DNA from: Halichondria panicea
Lineage: Eukaryota; Porifera; Demospongiae; Suberitida; Halichondriidae
Assembly (NCBI RefSeq): GCF_963675165.1
Contig: NC_087379.1
Span: 8,090,339 to 8,154,338 of the forward strand
DNA: 64,000 nucleotides
Direction: 5' to 3'
Below, in pieces: positions 1 through 15,728 of this stretch (position 1 is its first letter; each line of letters begins with the position of its first letter). The translations under genes and the position numbers were made by a program. The notes beneath the pieces were generated by a model. That model was not told the origin of the DNA. It did not search any database and was given only the letters and a program-made list of their open reading frames with translations.

Positions 1-966
1 TAGTGGCAGTCAAGCACTAGTAACCACAACAAGATTGCTTCCAAGATACATAATTTGTACCAGACAATGGCCTAAAGGGACGCCTGGGTAGTGTTAGTAA
101 AGAGACAGACCTTGAAACACAGGTCCCAGGAGAGGAGCATGAAAAGCATGAGAGGGTAGAAGAGGAGGACATTCCTGAGGATAAAGGCTGCCAGTGTGAG
201 GAGAGCTCTGAGGGGCAGGCTAAACTCTGACAGTGTACCACCGAGCAACCATTTCATGAAGCTGATGAACTGCAGGCATGCAGGGAAGGGGGGTATTAAC
301 ATGCAGCTGTGTACATGTTAGGGGGGGTAGGGGGTAGGGGGGTAGGGGGGGGGGGTTAACATACAGCTGTACATGTTAGGGCTTGCAACAAATAACAGGA
401 CAATAGCCTCCTAGTGACAGATTAGGTTACCAGGGAGGCAGTACATCAATGAAATACTTCTAAGTGGAGGGGGGGCAGTTAGAAGCCAATGATACTCATA
501 ATTCTAATGTGATTATCTTGAGACTGCACGTACACTCCTCTCAGCAAACAGCAGCATGAACTCCAGTGAGAAGCACAGAGCGTAGCCCGGCCATACGCCA
601 TGCCACAGGGAGACAAAGGTGAGGGAGATGAGAAGAGAGAGAGTCTTGCTTCCCAGAAACCTGAGTCGCTTGAAGACGTACCTGTATAGTGGGCGTGGAG
701 TGTGTGGTGTGTGGAGTGGGTGTGGAGTGGGTGGGCTTACAGTGCAATCCATTTGTTGGTGTTGATATTAAACGACTCAACGATTCCCTGTAGCAGATAG
801 TGAAAATAAGTGTACATAGCAATGAACGCTAGTAACACAGTTTACATGTAGTGTGATGGAGGTCTCTGCTTTGAGCAGGTGAATATTGGAGAGGCCGTAC
901 CAGTCCACAGAACCAGATTTGTCCACACCATTGTACATATACCGGTGAGTATACACGAGCCCTCCT
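1..966 (-). pseudogene. Partial tandem copy of the LPCAT3-like acyltransferase gene, frameshifted
   Basis: The minus strand carries near-identical copies of four consecutive exons of the LPCAT3-like gene at 3650-8613, including the exon with the SLWHGVWPGY motif (about 541-682) and the membrane-helix exon (about 115-265). Homology to about 4770-5745 is continuous through the introns, so this is a DNA-level duplication and not a retrocopy. It stops abruptly near 966, inside the intron that precedes the CILTG exon. Around 930 one base is missing relative to 5701-5703, which breaks the reading frame in that exon. No upstream exons are present, so this copy cannot make the enzyme. The left end is cut by the window edge. 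An unmerged haplotype in the assembly is possible but less likely, because unrelated exons lie to its right. Confidence 0.8.
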
Positions 967-1127
967 GCAGTCGAACTGTGCATGTGTGTAAGGCGGAGGA
1001 GGGTACTATAAAATGACCTCTTGTAATTAATACACAATTTCCATATAGAAGGATAAACGATTACTACTCTTGACGACATATTAAGCCCTCAAAGGTAACC
1101 GGTACGTGCGTGTAGGCAATGACTCAC

Positions 1128-2113
1128 TCATTGATATCCTTGATTGCCCCTAGGTTATCACCAGCCACCTCTACGTACGGCTCCACCGCCTGCAGGGGGT
1201 ACATTTACATGTATTAACGCTGACTGTGGGGGGTAACAATACTGCCAGTACTTACTGTGTGTCGGAGCAAAGGCAGCTCCTTCTGACAGCGCTGCACCAC
1301 TCTTGAGAGATACTCAACCTGTGAACAGAATAATGGCTGCATGAAACTGGTCAGAGGGTATATAGCTCTTACATTTTCAGAAAACCAGTTCTTGACTCTA
1401 ATTTCGAGGTTAGACCCAGCGAAGGATTACTCGGAGGCTAGGGAATGGTTTAGGAACATTAACTTACTTATAATTAGAGAGTGTGTCTTACCAGTTCTCG
1501 TAGCAGAGGGTGAAGAGATTTGCAGTATTTATCCAGCTCAGTTCGAAACATACATGTATGCATCAGTTAAGGACGCATACAACCTGTGATACTTCTTACC
1601 CCTCACACAGTTACTCCACCTCCACCACCCCACCACCCACACAGTTACTCCACCCCCACCACCCCACCACCCACACAGTTACTCCACCTCCACCACCCCA
1701 CCACCCACACAGTTACTCCACCCCCACCACACACACACATAGGATACAGGTCGAGTCCTTGCTTCCCTATGGACATAAACGAGAGAAGATAGAGAGTTTC
1801 TTCTTCGTTTTTTTCATCAAGGCTGACCTCCACCAAACAGTGGTAGCTTTATGAGGAGGGAGGGAACAGTCTGAGGAGAAAGCATCGTATCAGTGACTCG
1901 TAACATTCATACGTACGAGGTAAAACTTCTACTGTACCCTCGCGATCCCCTATTAAGTCTAAAGTTATTGCAGAAAAGGGTGTGCGTATTTTCGTGAGGG
2001 TACGTTACATTTCAGGAGTTCGTAGTGTATTCCAAATATTGAGGCCAGCTGTGGGTTGACCTCGAGAACAAGCCGCTCGATGGTATCGAGGCTAACACAA
2101 AAGCGCTGTATCT
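1128..2113 (-). CDS. Unrecognised minus-strand exons (fragmentary gene)
   Basis: Two short minus-strand open segments are bounded by good splice sites and separated by a 66-base intron. The first, 1318-1256, reads VEYLSRVVQRCQKELPLL and so on. The second, 1189-1128, reads AVEPYVEVAGDNLGAIK and so on. A third candidate, 2113-2009, reads IERLVLEVNPQLASIFG in its middle and ends at a GT donor. Its phase does not join directly to the next exon, so an intermediate exon may be missing. The segments look helical and hydrophilic. I do not recognise the family. The gene would run into the LPCAT3 fragment at its downstream side and may have been interrupted by it. Chance open segments cannot be excluded. 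Confidence 0.35.
1590..1740. repeat. C-rich minisatellite
   Basis: About four to five tandem copies of a unit near 30 bases, built from CACAGTTACTCCACC plus CCACCACCC blocks. It is open in several frames on both strands, but this is low-complexity sequence and not a gene. Confidence 0.8.
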
Positions 2114-3640
2114 CTGCACAAAATTGGCGAAAAGAAAATTTGACCCCCTCTGCAAAATAACGTTTTATCTTAGTCTGTAAGAGACGTTTGGAAAAATAGC
2201 GACCTTAATTAGCAAAGGTCAAGTGGTTCTAGCCTCTTCTGGGATCCAGGACGCGACAATAAAAATCAACGTTAACTCACTTTCTGCTGATTTCTGATAC
2301 ACCTCCGTTGACCCCCTAGCAGGCAACCATGAACCCCAGAACTTAACCCCCCCAGACCTTGAACCTTGAGGGGGCGCTCACTGAGAACTGACACCATGTA
2401 CCAGTCAGCCACACACACAATAGAGAGCTAGAGGGGGTACAGGTAACTATACATTGTACTCTATAACTTAATACCAGCCTAATACAGTTACCTTGGATTA
2501 GGCCTCTTCTCTGTTTGCTGTATTATTTCACTCTTTCGATCGTAGCACTTTACCTGATACCCAACCAAGTACGTTATAATCAGTTTTTTCTGTGTCTCTT
2601 CCTCAGCTCAGAGAGCTACTATTTAATATATACTACAGCTATAGTATAGTACTAGGCCTCATCTTCAGTGCGGCCTGAGATCGAGGCTAAAAGATCCCCT
2701 TCCTCCTACGTTTTTGACTTGTTGCAGTTCACCCATGTAGCGTGTGGGTTATAAACCGGGGCTCCGGAGCTGTAGTGCATGGTCGGGAAACTGGTCATCC
2801 ACTTCCTACTGTCTTTCATTGTGATAGTCAGCAGGAGATCCTACTACCTTTCATTAGGTGGTAGCCCTACTGCCTTTCATTAGGTGGTAGCCCTACTGTC
2901 TTTCATTTGAAAGTCAGCAGCCCTACTACACTGTGGTAGTAGTTCCTTAGTTGCTACTGGCCAGTAGTTTTTTTTTTATACTTCGAGTAATACTACTATA
3001 ATTATTATCAGGAGTGGATCTCCTGTTATTATTATTATTAAAATCTAGTGCACTATGTATATTAGCGCAGCATTGAGAGCTTTGTAGGTGGGTGGCCGGG
3101 AAACTGGTGCAGATCAAGCCTTTGATTGAGCAATAATTATCTGCCCACGTCATACGTTTTTGCTGAGAGTTACTTTAGCTGCACCGCGCCTGTCGTACCT
3201 CCTCTGTTAATGATCTGTTTTAAGTGTGTTGAAACATCGTTGTTAGCATGAGTGGTTGGTTGGGCTATTAAATCTATTCGATCGGGTGGTCGATTTAAGT
3301 TATTAATTAGATCGAAAGCTTCGATCCATGCCCACAATAATTATCTCATTAAAAATCCGTATGTTTGACTTAATTTATTATAAGTAGTTTTATATAATTT
3401 TTTCTGTGTTTCTACATTCTCATTTCTTGTTTCTCACACATCAATCAACTCACAAATTATTATTTAATTGATTCAATTTGCCACGAAAAATGATAGTATT
3501 GAAAGCATGCTGCAGACAAGAAACATGTAGGTAGGTAACCATAACAACGAACATAATTATGTTAGAAGCCATACGAAAGCAAAACAATATATAAATATTG
3601 GTGCACGAAAAATAGTCACGATCGAGTATTCAATATTACT
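2114..3640. other. No gene recognised; short local repeats
   Basis: I see no convincing exon here. At about 2810-2935 a phrase resembling CTACTGTCTTTCATTAGGTG recurs several times as an imperfect short tandem repeat. The remainder is AT-rich and lies between the unknown minus-strand exons and the 3' end of the acyltransferase gene. Confidence 0.5.
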
Positions 3641-3645
3641 TTATT
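3640..3645 (-). terminator. Polyadenylation signal of the LPCAT3-like gene
   Basis: On the minus strand AATAAA occurs only a few bases after the TAA stop at 3652-3650, implying a very short 3' UTR. Confidence 0.5.
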
Positions 3646-3649
3646 CTTA

Positions 3650-8613
<4,964 letters not shown>

Positions 8614-8810
8614 CTCTGACTGACAGTCTAGAACTAGAAGGCTGCAAACAGATCCTCTATCTCTGCAGAAACTTGACTGCTCTAAATGCAGGCTAAAGTA
8701 ATATTGAGGTGAAGCCACGTGGAGTTAGACCATAGACCACACCTGAGTATCTAACAGCTCTAGCTCTGTAGCTACAGTGTCTGTGTGTGTACTGCCATCA
8801 AGAGCCAGCC
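8614..8810. promoter_or_regulatory. Short divergent promoter region between LPCAT3-like and FARSB
   Basis: The two start codons are 197 bases apart and point away from each other, so one region must serve both promoters. I see no clear TATA box and do not assign individual elements. Two overlapping core promoters are the simplest reading. Confidence 0.6.
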
Positions 8811-9253
8811 ATGCCTACCATCAGTGTGGAGAAGGACCTCCTGTTCAAGACACTGGGAAAGACATACAGTGAGTAGCTATAAACAATGTATCATTCACCA
8901 CTGGACGATATTAGATTAGACGTAACAACAACTGTAAGATATTATTTACGTCGACAATCCTCTATAAAAATGGCATACAAAAAATCCATCAGTATACGAT
9001 AAGCTAAGATATACAACCATTTTGTGATGGGGGAATCCCTAGCTGAGGTGTGACGTGTAGTTGTACGATGTCTTGTACTTGGTACGAGCGCTAGCTTGTA
9101 TAAATGCTTGCAGTGGGGAAATCCCTATGTACTTGTGTTTCAACAACCTCTCTTTTTCTGCAGCTGATGAAGAATTTGATGAGCTCTGCTTTGAGTTTGG
9201 CATAGAGTTGGATGAAGTGGTGAGTCCATTACTCCCCTCACACATCACACACA

Positions 9254-9304
<51 letters not shown>

Positions 9305-12300
9305 ACATCAGAGAAGCAGATGCTCTCAAAGGAGCAGGGCGAGGGCAGAGCTGCTGATGCTTCTGATAAAATCATCTACAGAGTTGAAGTCCCCGCCAAC
9401 AGGTGATGAGTGTACTCAAGTGCAGCGTTACCTTACAGCTGTCCTCCCACACCACACCACACACATCCACACACACACCCACACACAGGTATGACCTACT
9501 GTGTATGGAGGGGCTCACTAGAGGACTGCTGGTGTTCCTGAACAAGTGAGTAGTGTACTTGTTATATTAGTCCCTAGCAACAGTACGTATATCAAGGCAA
9601 AGTTGTATAGTACCCTAGTCACGGCTTGCATGTCTGAATGAAGGTCTGGTGTCCATGGGGACAATTCTACAGGAAATTTGTTTGCAAGATGGTGTATACT
9701 TGTACGCAAAACAGATAAATTATAGTTATTATTTGCAGAATGGATGCCCCGCGGTACAAGGCCGTCAAGCCAAGCTCTGGGAGTGTTCAGAGGATGATAG
9801 TCAAACCAGAGGTGAGCTTGTTACAAGTGCTGGTACTTATAATTATTATTGAATTGTCCTCTTTCGTTCCATCGCAGACTGCTCAAGTGCGACCGTATGG
9901 ACTGGCAGCTGTGCTTAGGAACGTCACCTTCACCAAGGTATGCACTGTACACTGTGTATAGGTTACATGTGCAACACTGTTGTATATCCCCTCAGGCTAG
10001 CTACGATAGCTTCATTGATTTGCAAGACAAACTTCACCAGAACATTGGAAGGTACGTTTAAGCGTTTCAGCAACTCTGCAATTAAGTCGATGATTTACTG
10101 TTACTTTTAAATATTGCTGCCACAGGAGGAGGAGTTTGGTTGCCATAGGAACCCACGACCTGGACACTGTTGAGGGGCCGTTCACGTACGAAGCCCTACC
10201 CCCAGAGCAGATTAAATTCAAACCCCTCAACCAGGTACTCCCCAACCCCCAACCCCCCAGTGTGCACACGTGACCATATCTTTCTTCTATAGACTCGAGA
10301 GTACACAGCCGTTGAAATGATGGAGCTCTACTCAGTAAGTAGTTGAGTTGATCTGATTTCTAGTGACCTTCCAAACCTATAGCCTGTTGATCTACTTTCT
10401 GTAGTTGATATTAAATAACTCTTTTTTTGTTCAGAAAGACAGTCACCTGCGACACTATCTGCCCATCATACGAGACAAACCTGTTTATCCGGTTATCTAC
10501 GACAAGAACAGAGTGGTTCTCTCCATGCCTCCCATTATCAATGGTAAGCCATCCATCACCCAGCTGTAGAGGAGTTGTGTCACTAACTAGTACTGTACAC
10601 ACAGGGAACCATACTCGTATTTCCTTGGATACCAAGAATGTGTTTATTGACATCACGGCCACTGACCTTACCAAGGTACTGCAGTAATTAGCCCTCCATT
10701 AGCCAGGGGCAGCCTCTTTATCTCTCAATCAATCCCCCTCAGGCTAAGATAGTCCTGGATACCTTGGTGACAATGTTCAGTGTGTACTGCAAGGAACCGT
10801 TCATGTAAGTACATGTAACAACACTGCCCACCACGCCCACACACACAAACCCGCCCCCACACGCACAGTGTGGAGTACGCTGAGATTGAAAGACCTGATG
10901 GATCTATACAACTGTACCCTGTAAGTGTAACTTTTCTCCTATGTAGCATTAAATGTTGTGTTTTGAAACAGAATTTAATGTATTACTTGCTACATTCATT
11001 ACAGGAGCTCCAGTCTCGTACTGAGGTGGTCCCTGTGAGCCTGATCAACCGGAACGTTGGTATACAGCTGTCGGCAGAGAAGGTGGCCTCACTACTCACA
11101 CGGATGTGCCTCCGGAGTGTGGTGTGTGAGGGTGGGAAGAGTGTGAGCATCGAGGTCCCACCCACACGAGCAGGTAAGCCGTTTTCAGATCGTACATGTT
11201 TTAGAAATTTGATTTTAAGAGAACAGGTTCAATGAATTGTCTTGATTATGATTGGCTAATTTAATAACATATATTTTGTTGCACAGATATTTTACATCCT
11301 TGTGATATCGTTGAGGATGTTGCCATAGCGTTTGGTTTCAACAACATCAAGATGACCTTCCCCAACACTAACTGTATTGCCCACGAGGTGAGTGACCAGC
11401 CACCAGCCTTAACTAGAGACAATATCAACCCTGCTTCTCCCCTACCTGTAGCTACCAGTGAACAAACTGACTGACCAGCTGAGGCTAGGAGTGTCCCAGG
11501 CAGGCTTCACTGAGGCCCTCACCTTCGCCCTGGTCAGCTACTTTATAAATTTAATGTCATATAGAAGGTTGCCTGCTCACAGCTACACACACTAGCTTAG
11601 TGTAGTTAGGCCCAATAGCCTGACAGCTTTTAGTGAAGATTAGTCATAGCTGCTTAGAAATGTATTCACTGTTAGTCTGACATAACTGTATTTAATGGCT
11701 GGAGATTATCATTGAGTGTTTCTCCTCCTCCCCCACTCCAGTGCTCCAGGGATGATATATCCATGAGGTTGAGGAAGGACATTAAAGACATACCTGCTGT
11801 GCATATCAGCAACCCAAAGACTCTAGAGTTTCAGGTATAAGAGCAAATACTGTACTGAGTTATTATACCTCTTGTTGAAACTTCTGGTTCAAGAATTTTA
11901 GCCCCCCTCCCCTCCTAATAGGTGGCCCGGACTACCCTACTCTCTGGACTACTCAAGACTGTGGCAGCCAACAAGAAGATGCCTCTGCCCATGAAGATCT
12001 TTGAGATCTCCGACATTGTGCTGAAGGACACAGAGAAAGGTACGACCGTGGGAGAAGCTACATGCAAGTATTGGAGTAGGAATGAATAATTTAATAGCTA
12101 AAAGATATTTAGTAGCTGTTTAGTAGACAATGGGTAGTGCTATAATATGGTGCTTAGATCAGCGATTGCTTTCGGGCCCAAATCTTCTGTTTTCTGGGGG
12201 AAAGCGTGGGTGTTTTTTCAGAATCCTGCCTGTTTTCAGAGCTATCTTTCAGCTGCCATAACTTGAATTCCGTGGATCCAAGTTCAATGATTTTTTGATT

Positions 12301-13237
12301 TTCCGAAAGCTTACAAAGAGACCTTTCAAATGGTGTAATCAAAGTTCATATTCCAGCAATAAAACTATTTGCCAATTTGGCCATACCATGAATGGTCCAA
12401 GGCCGAAAAATGACAAATTAGGGCCCCAACGAAATTTTGGATTGAAACACACCATTTGAAAGGTCTCTTTCCAAGCTTTCAGAAAATCATAAAATTTTTG
12501 AAATTGGATCAACGATACTAAAGTTAATGTCTGTTAAAAAAATCAGGTCTGCTATCTATCTTTCAGAGGCCATAACTTTGTGTTAGGGAACATCCTATTT
12601 CAAAAACTCAATGACGCATGCTGGTAGCTCTGAGACAGCACTATAAATTGTATATGATTATAGCGATGATTATAGCGCAGTGCCAAAGCTCACTAATTAA
12701 TTTATTACTGCAGATGTGGGAACACGGAACCATCGTCGGTTGTGTGCAGTGTATTATAGTCGTACCCCCGGGTTTGAAGTGATCCATGGACTACTGGACC
12801 GTGTCATGCAGCTGCTGGAGGTGTCCTTCACCAAAGATGGCAGTGGATACTTCCTCAAGGCAGCTGAAGGTGAGGGTTGCATAAGCACAGCTGTAAAAAT
12901 GTGTGTTAGGGACTGAAGGACTCTGTTAGTTTAGTCCAGTTTGTTGGAAATTGGTTTTTTTTAAGTGTATGTCCACTGGAAGCTTATTTTGTCAAAAATT
13001 TATTCCTACAACTACACTTGCTCACTGCCCACATTTCTGCACTGCTTGTGTTTACCGCCCCCTCCCCTGCACACACACTTCACAGACTCTACCTATTTCC
13101 CGGGCCGTTGTGCGGAGGTGTGTGTACGTGGGAAGGTGATCGGGAAACTGGGCGTGCTCCATCCCGGTGTGTTGACGACCTTTGACCTCAACATGCCCAC
13201 CTCTGCTTTAGAAATTGACATTGAACCTTTCCTCTGA
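8811..13237 (+). CDS. FARSB: Phenylalanyl-tRNA synthetase beta subunit, cytosolic
   Basis: This is the beta subunit of the alpha2-beta2 enzyme that charges tRNA-Phe. About 20 exons run from ATG 8811 ([16 protein letters not shown]) to TGA 13235 ([11 protein letters not shown]). Joined, the protein is co-linear with human FARSB with no missing block: [17 protein letters not shown] near residue 20, [100 protein letters not shown] and AYFPGR-like/GKLGVLHP near the end. The B3/B4 tRNA-editing region and the B5 domain are therefore present. An intron near 12041-12714 carries a dispersed repeat. It lies head to head with the acyltransferase gene and about 180 bases upstream of FTSJ1 on the same strand. 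Confidence 0.95.
9240..9301. repeat. (CA)n microsatellite
   Basis: Nearly pure CA dinucleotide immediately before the ACTAG acceptor of the third FARSB exon, so it forms most of a very short intron. Confidence 0.9.
12090..12650. repeat. Dispersed repeat, family D, in a FARSB intron
   Basis: It contains the phrases TTCAGCTGCCATAACTTGA, CATTTGAAAGGTCTC and GGGCCCCAACGAAATTTTG, shared in either orientation with 34380-35080 and 61925-62600. The flanks (AGGCCATAACTTTGTGTTAG) also match about 35965-36220 and about 6830-6900. No coding capacity is seen. Confidence 0.65.
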
Positions 13238-13414
13238 ACAAAAATTATTGAATGGCATTTTTGAGTGTATAATTTGCAATATTTGGTAATGAGCGTCAAC
13301 ACTACGGGTGTGTCTCAGCTCTGGCTTAACCTCGGGGTTAAACCGCGGATTGCAAAATGATGGAGCAGAGCTAAGCTATCTGAGATACTGTATATCAAGC
13401 CTCCTGTGTGTGTT

Positions 13415-15087
13415 ATGGGCCGTACATCCAAGGACAAGCGAGACATATATTACCGCCTTGCTAAAGAGGAGGGCTGGAGAGCAAGGAGTGCTTACAAGCT
13501 GCTACAGATCAACGAGGAGCATGATATTCTATCAGGTAGTAATACCATAGCCACGTGGTTGAGATAGCTACTACCGGTAGCTATGTCCCTGCAGGAGTGA
13601 GGCGGGTGGTGGACTTGTGTGCTGCTCCTGGTAGCTGGAGCCAAGTGCTCAGCAGGCAACTCAAGTGAGCAAATAATTTTTATTTATTTTTATTTATTTT
13701 TATATTAAAGTACAGCGTTTAATTAAATTCAGATGTTTACAATTTTAATATTGACAATCAAGGCATAATTAGTTGTCCTACTACCTAAGTTATTTCTCTT
13801 GTTCTAGACCAACAGAAGATGAAGGTAAAGATGTCAAGATAGTAGCCGTTGACCTACAACTGATGGCTCCTATACCAGGTGTCGTGCAGATCCATGGAGA
13901 CATTACCAAGGTGACTGACGCATAATCTGCTACCAACCTTTCAAATGATGTATTTAAACCAAAATTTCAACGGTACTGTAAATTGTCATTTTTCGAACCT
14001 AATTCATTATTGTTTTGACAGGAGGCAACAGCTCTTGAGATAGTCGGCCATTTTGAGGGTGGCAAGGCTGACCTTGTGGTGTGTGACGGTGCCCCGGATG
14101 TGACTGGTCTCCATGACATGGACGAATATGTGCAAGCTCAGCTATTATTAGCAGTAAGTACAGGAGATTTATGATCACATGATTATCTTCCTCACTATCC
14201 CCCACCATATTATTGTTATTATTGACCAGAAGTGTCATTGGTACCCTCCCATGAATGTACGATACACTAGGTTATCTATATTTTTTCTTGTACTGTACAG
14301 GCTCTCAACATCACCACACACGTGCTGAAGGATGGAGGTAACTTTGTAGCCAAAATCTTCCGTGGGAAAGACGTGCAACTACTCTACTCTCAGCTACAGC
14401 TGTTCTTTGAAACCGTCACCTGCTGCAAACCACGGAGCAGCAGAAATTCAAGCATTGGTAAGAAAAGAATAACTTGACTCTGTATTTAATTTGATTCTTT
14501 CTGTAGAAGCGTTTGTGGTATGCCAGAACTACCGACCTCCTCCTGGTTATGTCCCCAACATGGCCAATCCTCTCTTAGACCACAGCTATGGTAGGTCTCA
14601 CATGGTGTTGCCCAGCTACTCGCTATGCTAGTGTGTCATGCCTCTTCTCCCAGGGGATCTGACTCCATTGGTAGGGGTCAACAAGGTCATAGTGCCCTTC
14701 CTCGCCTGTGGGGACCTCAGTGGCTTTGACTCGGACAAGAGCTACCCTACACAAGTGAGTACTGCTATAGTCCTTCTTAGTGCTCTGTGTGTAACAATGC
14801 CGTGTGCATATACATGTGATGTTGTAGTGTGCTGTGGGCCTTTGTTTTGACTGCGCTAGCTATTGATAAGTAGTATTAATAATATTTATTGTTTATGCAA
14901 TGTCGAACTTGCTTTTATTTCCCCTGTACAGAGTGCAGAGGATGGTTGCTATGAGCCCCTGGCTCCTAATCAGTCCCCAATCAACCCTCCCTACAAGACT
15001 GCCTGTGAGCTCAAGAAAGGAAGCCATGTCTCTCAGCCAGGGACTACCGCCATTATGAACTCTGATCCTAAGCTACTGGAACTATAG
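13415..15087 (+). CDS. FTSJ1: tRNA 2'-O-ribose methyltransferase (FTSJ1/TRM7)
   Basis: This SAM-dependent enzyme methylates the ribose of anticodon-loop nucleotides 32 and 34. There are eight exons: 13415-13535, 13595-13664, 13808-13910, 14022-14153, 14301-14457, 14507-14590, 14654-14754 and 14932-15087, giving about 307 residues against 329 in human. Motifs: [19 protein letters not shown] at the start, [11 protein letters not shown] with the first catalytic Lys, [14 protein letters not shown] (SAM loop), [15 protein letters not shown], [16 protein letters not shown] with the catalytic Asp, [11 protein letters not shown] with the second Lys, and a Glu after PRSSRNSS. The K-D-K-E tetrad is therefore complete. 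The C-terminal tail is shorter than in vertebrates. The last exon is duplicated at 28974-29135. Confidence 0.94.
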
Positions 15088-15267
15088 TACCTAAGTATGC
15101 GTGGACACTCAAACTGATTGTAGTTGAATTGTTTGTTTTTTGGACATTTGTAAAGAAGGATCGTCTATGCTTGTGATTGCTCCTACAACTTTTGATTTGT
15201 CTCAATATAATATTAGTGTGTACACAGACGATTTTATGAGTTGTTGGATGCACATATTGTACATTAT

Positions 15268-15479
15268 CAAGGGCGTATAAAAAAAGAGAGGGCATGCAAC
15301 TCCACTATCAGTACACGTAGCTAGCAGAGTTCAAACGTGGGCGGAGGAATGTGTGCATTTGCATGAAGTGCTAAAAATAGAAATTTCATTTCATGCACAG
15401 TCATGCACATTCATCCGCCCACGTTTGAACTCTGCTCATATAGGAGTTGCATGCCCTCTCTTCTTTTATACGCCCTTGA
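15268..15479. mobile_element. MITE, family M1, with 7-bp target duplication
   Basis: A palindromic element with terminal inverted repeats CAAGGGCGTATAAA...TTTATACGCCCTTG and long internal complementarity (GAGTTCAAACGTGGGCGGA against its inverse). It is flanked on both sides by ACATTAT, read as a 7-bp target site duplication. It sits just 3' of FTSJ1. A near-identical copy is at 36430-36640 and a diverged one at 21504-21693. Confidence 0.85.
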
Positions 15480-15728
15480 CATTATGTCATTCACAGCACT
15501 TTATAATTATTGGCACAATCAGCACATGGATACTGTCTAATATAAACAAGATAAGTTCGAGAATTGTGATCAATTCAAAAAAGAAAAAAATGGATCAATT
15601 TAATGATTATGTTGAAGTTTAGAGATATGTGGATATATTCATAATGTTCTTGCTTTACATAAAAGTAATTTATTCAAACTTGTGTACGCAGCATGCTAAT
15701 CTGTTATCGAATGCTTTGTATCCATGTT

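Noticed and set aside
1341..1589. 82-residue plus-strand open frame
   Set aside because: No similarity, no splice context and no neighbouring exons in the same direction.
10411..10687. Overlapping open frames on both strands in the FARSB region
   Set aside because: They run across known FARSB exon-intron borders in the wrong frame.
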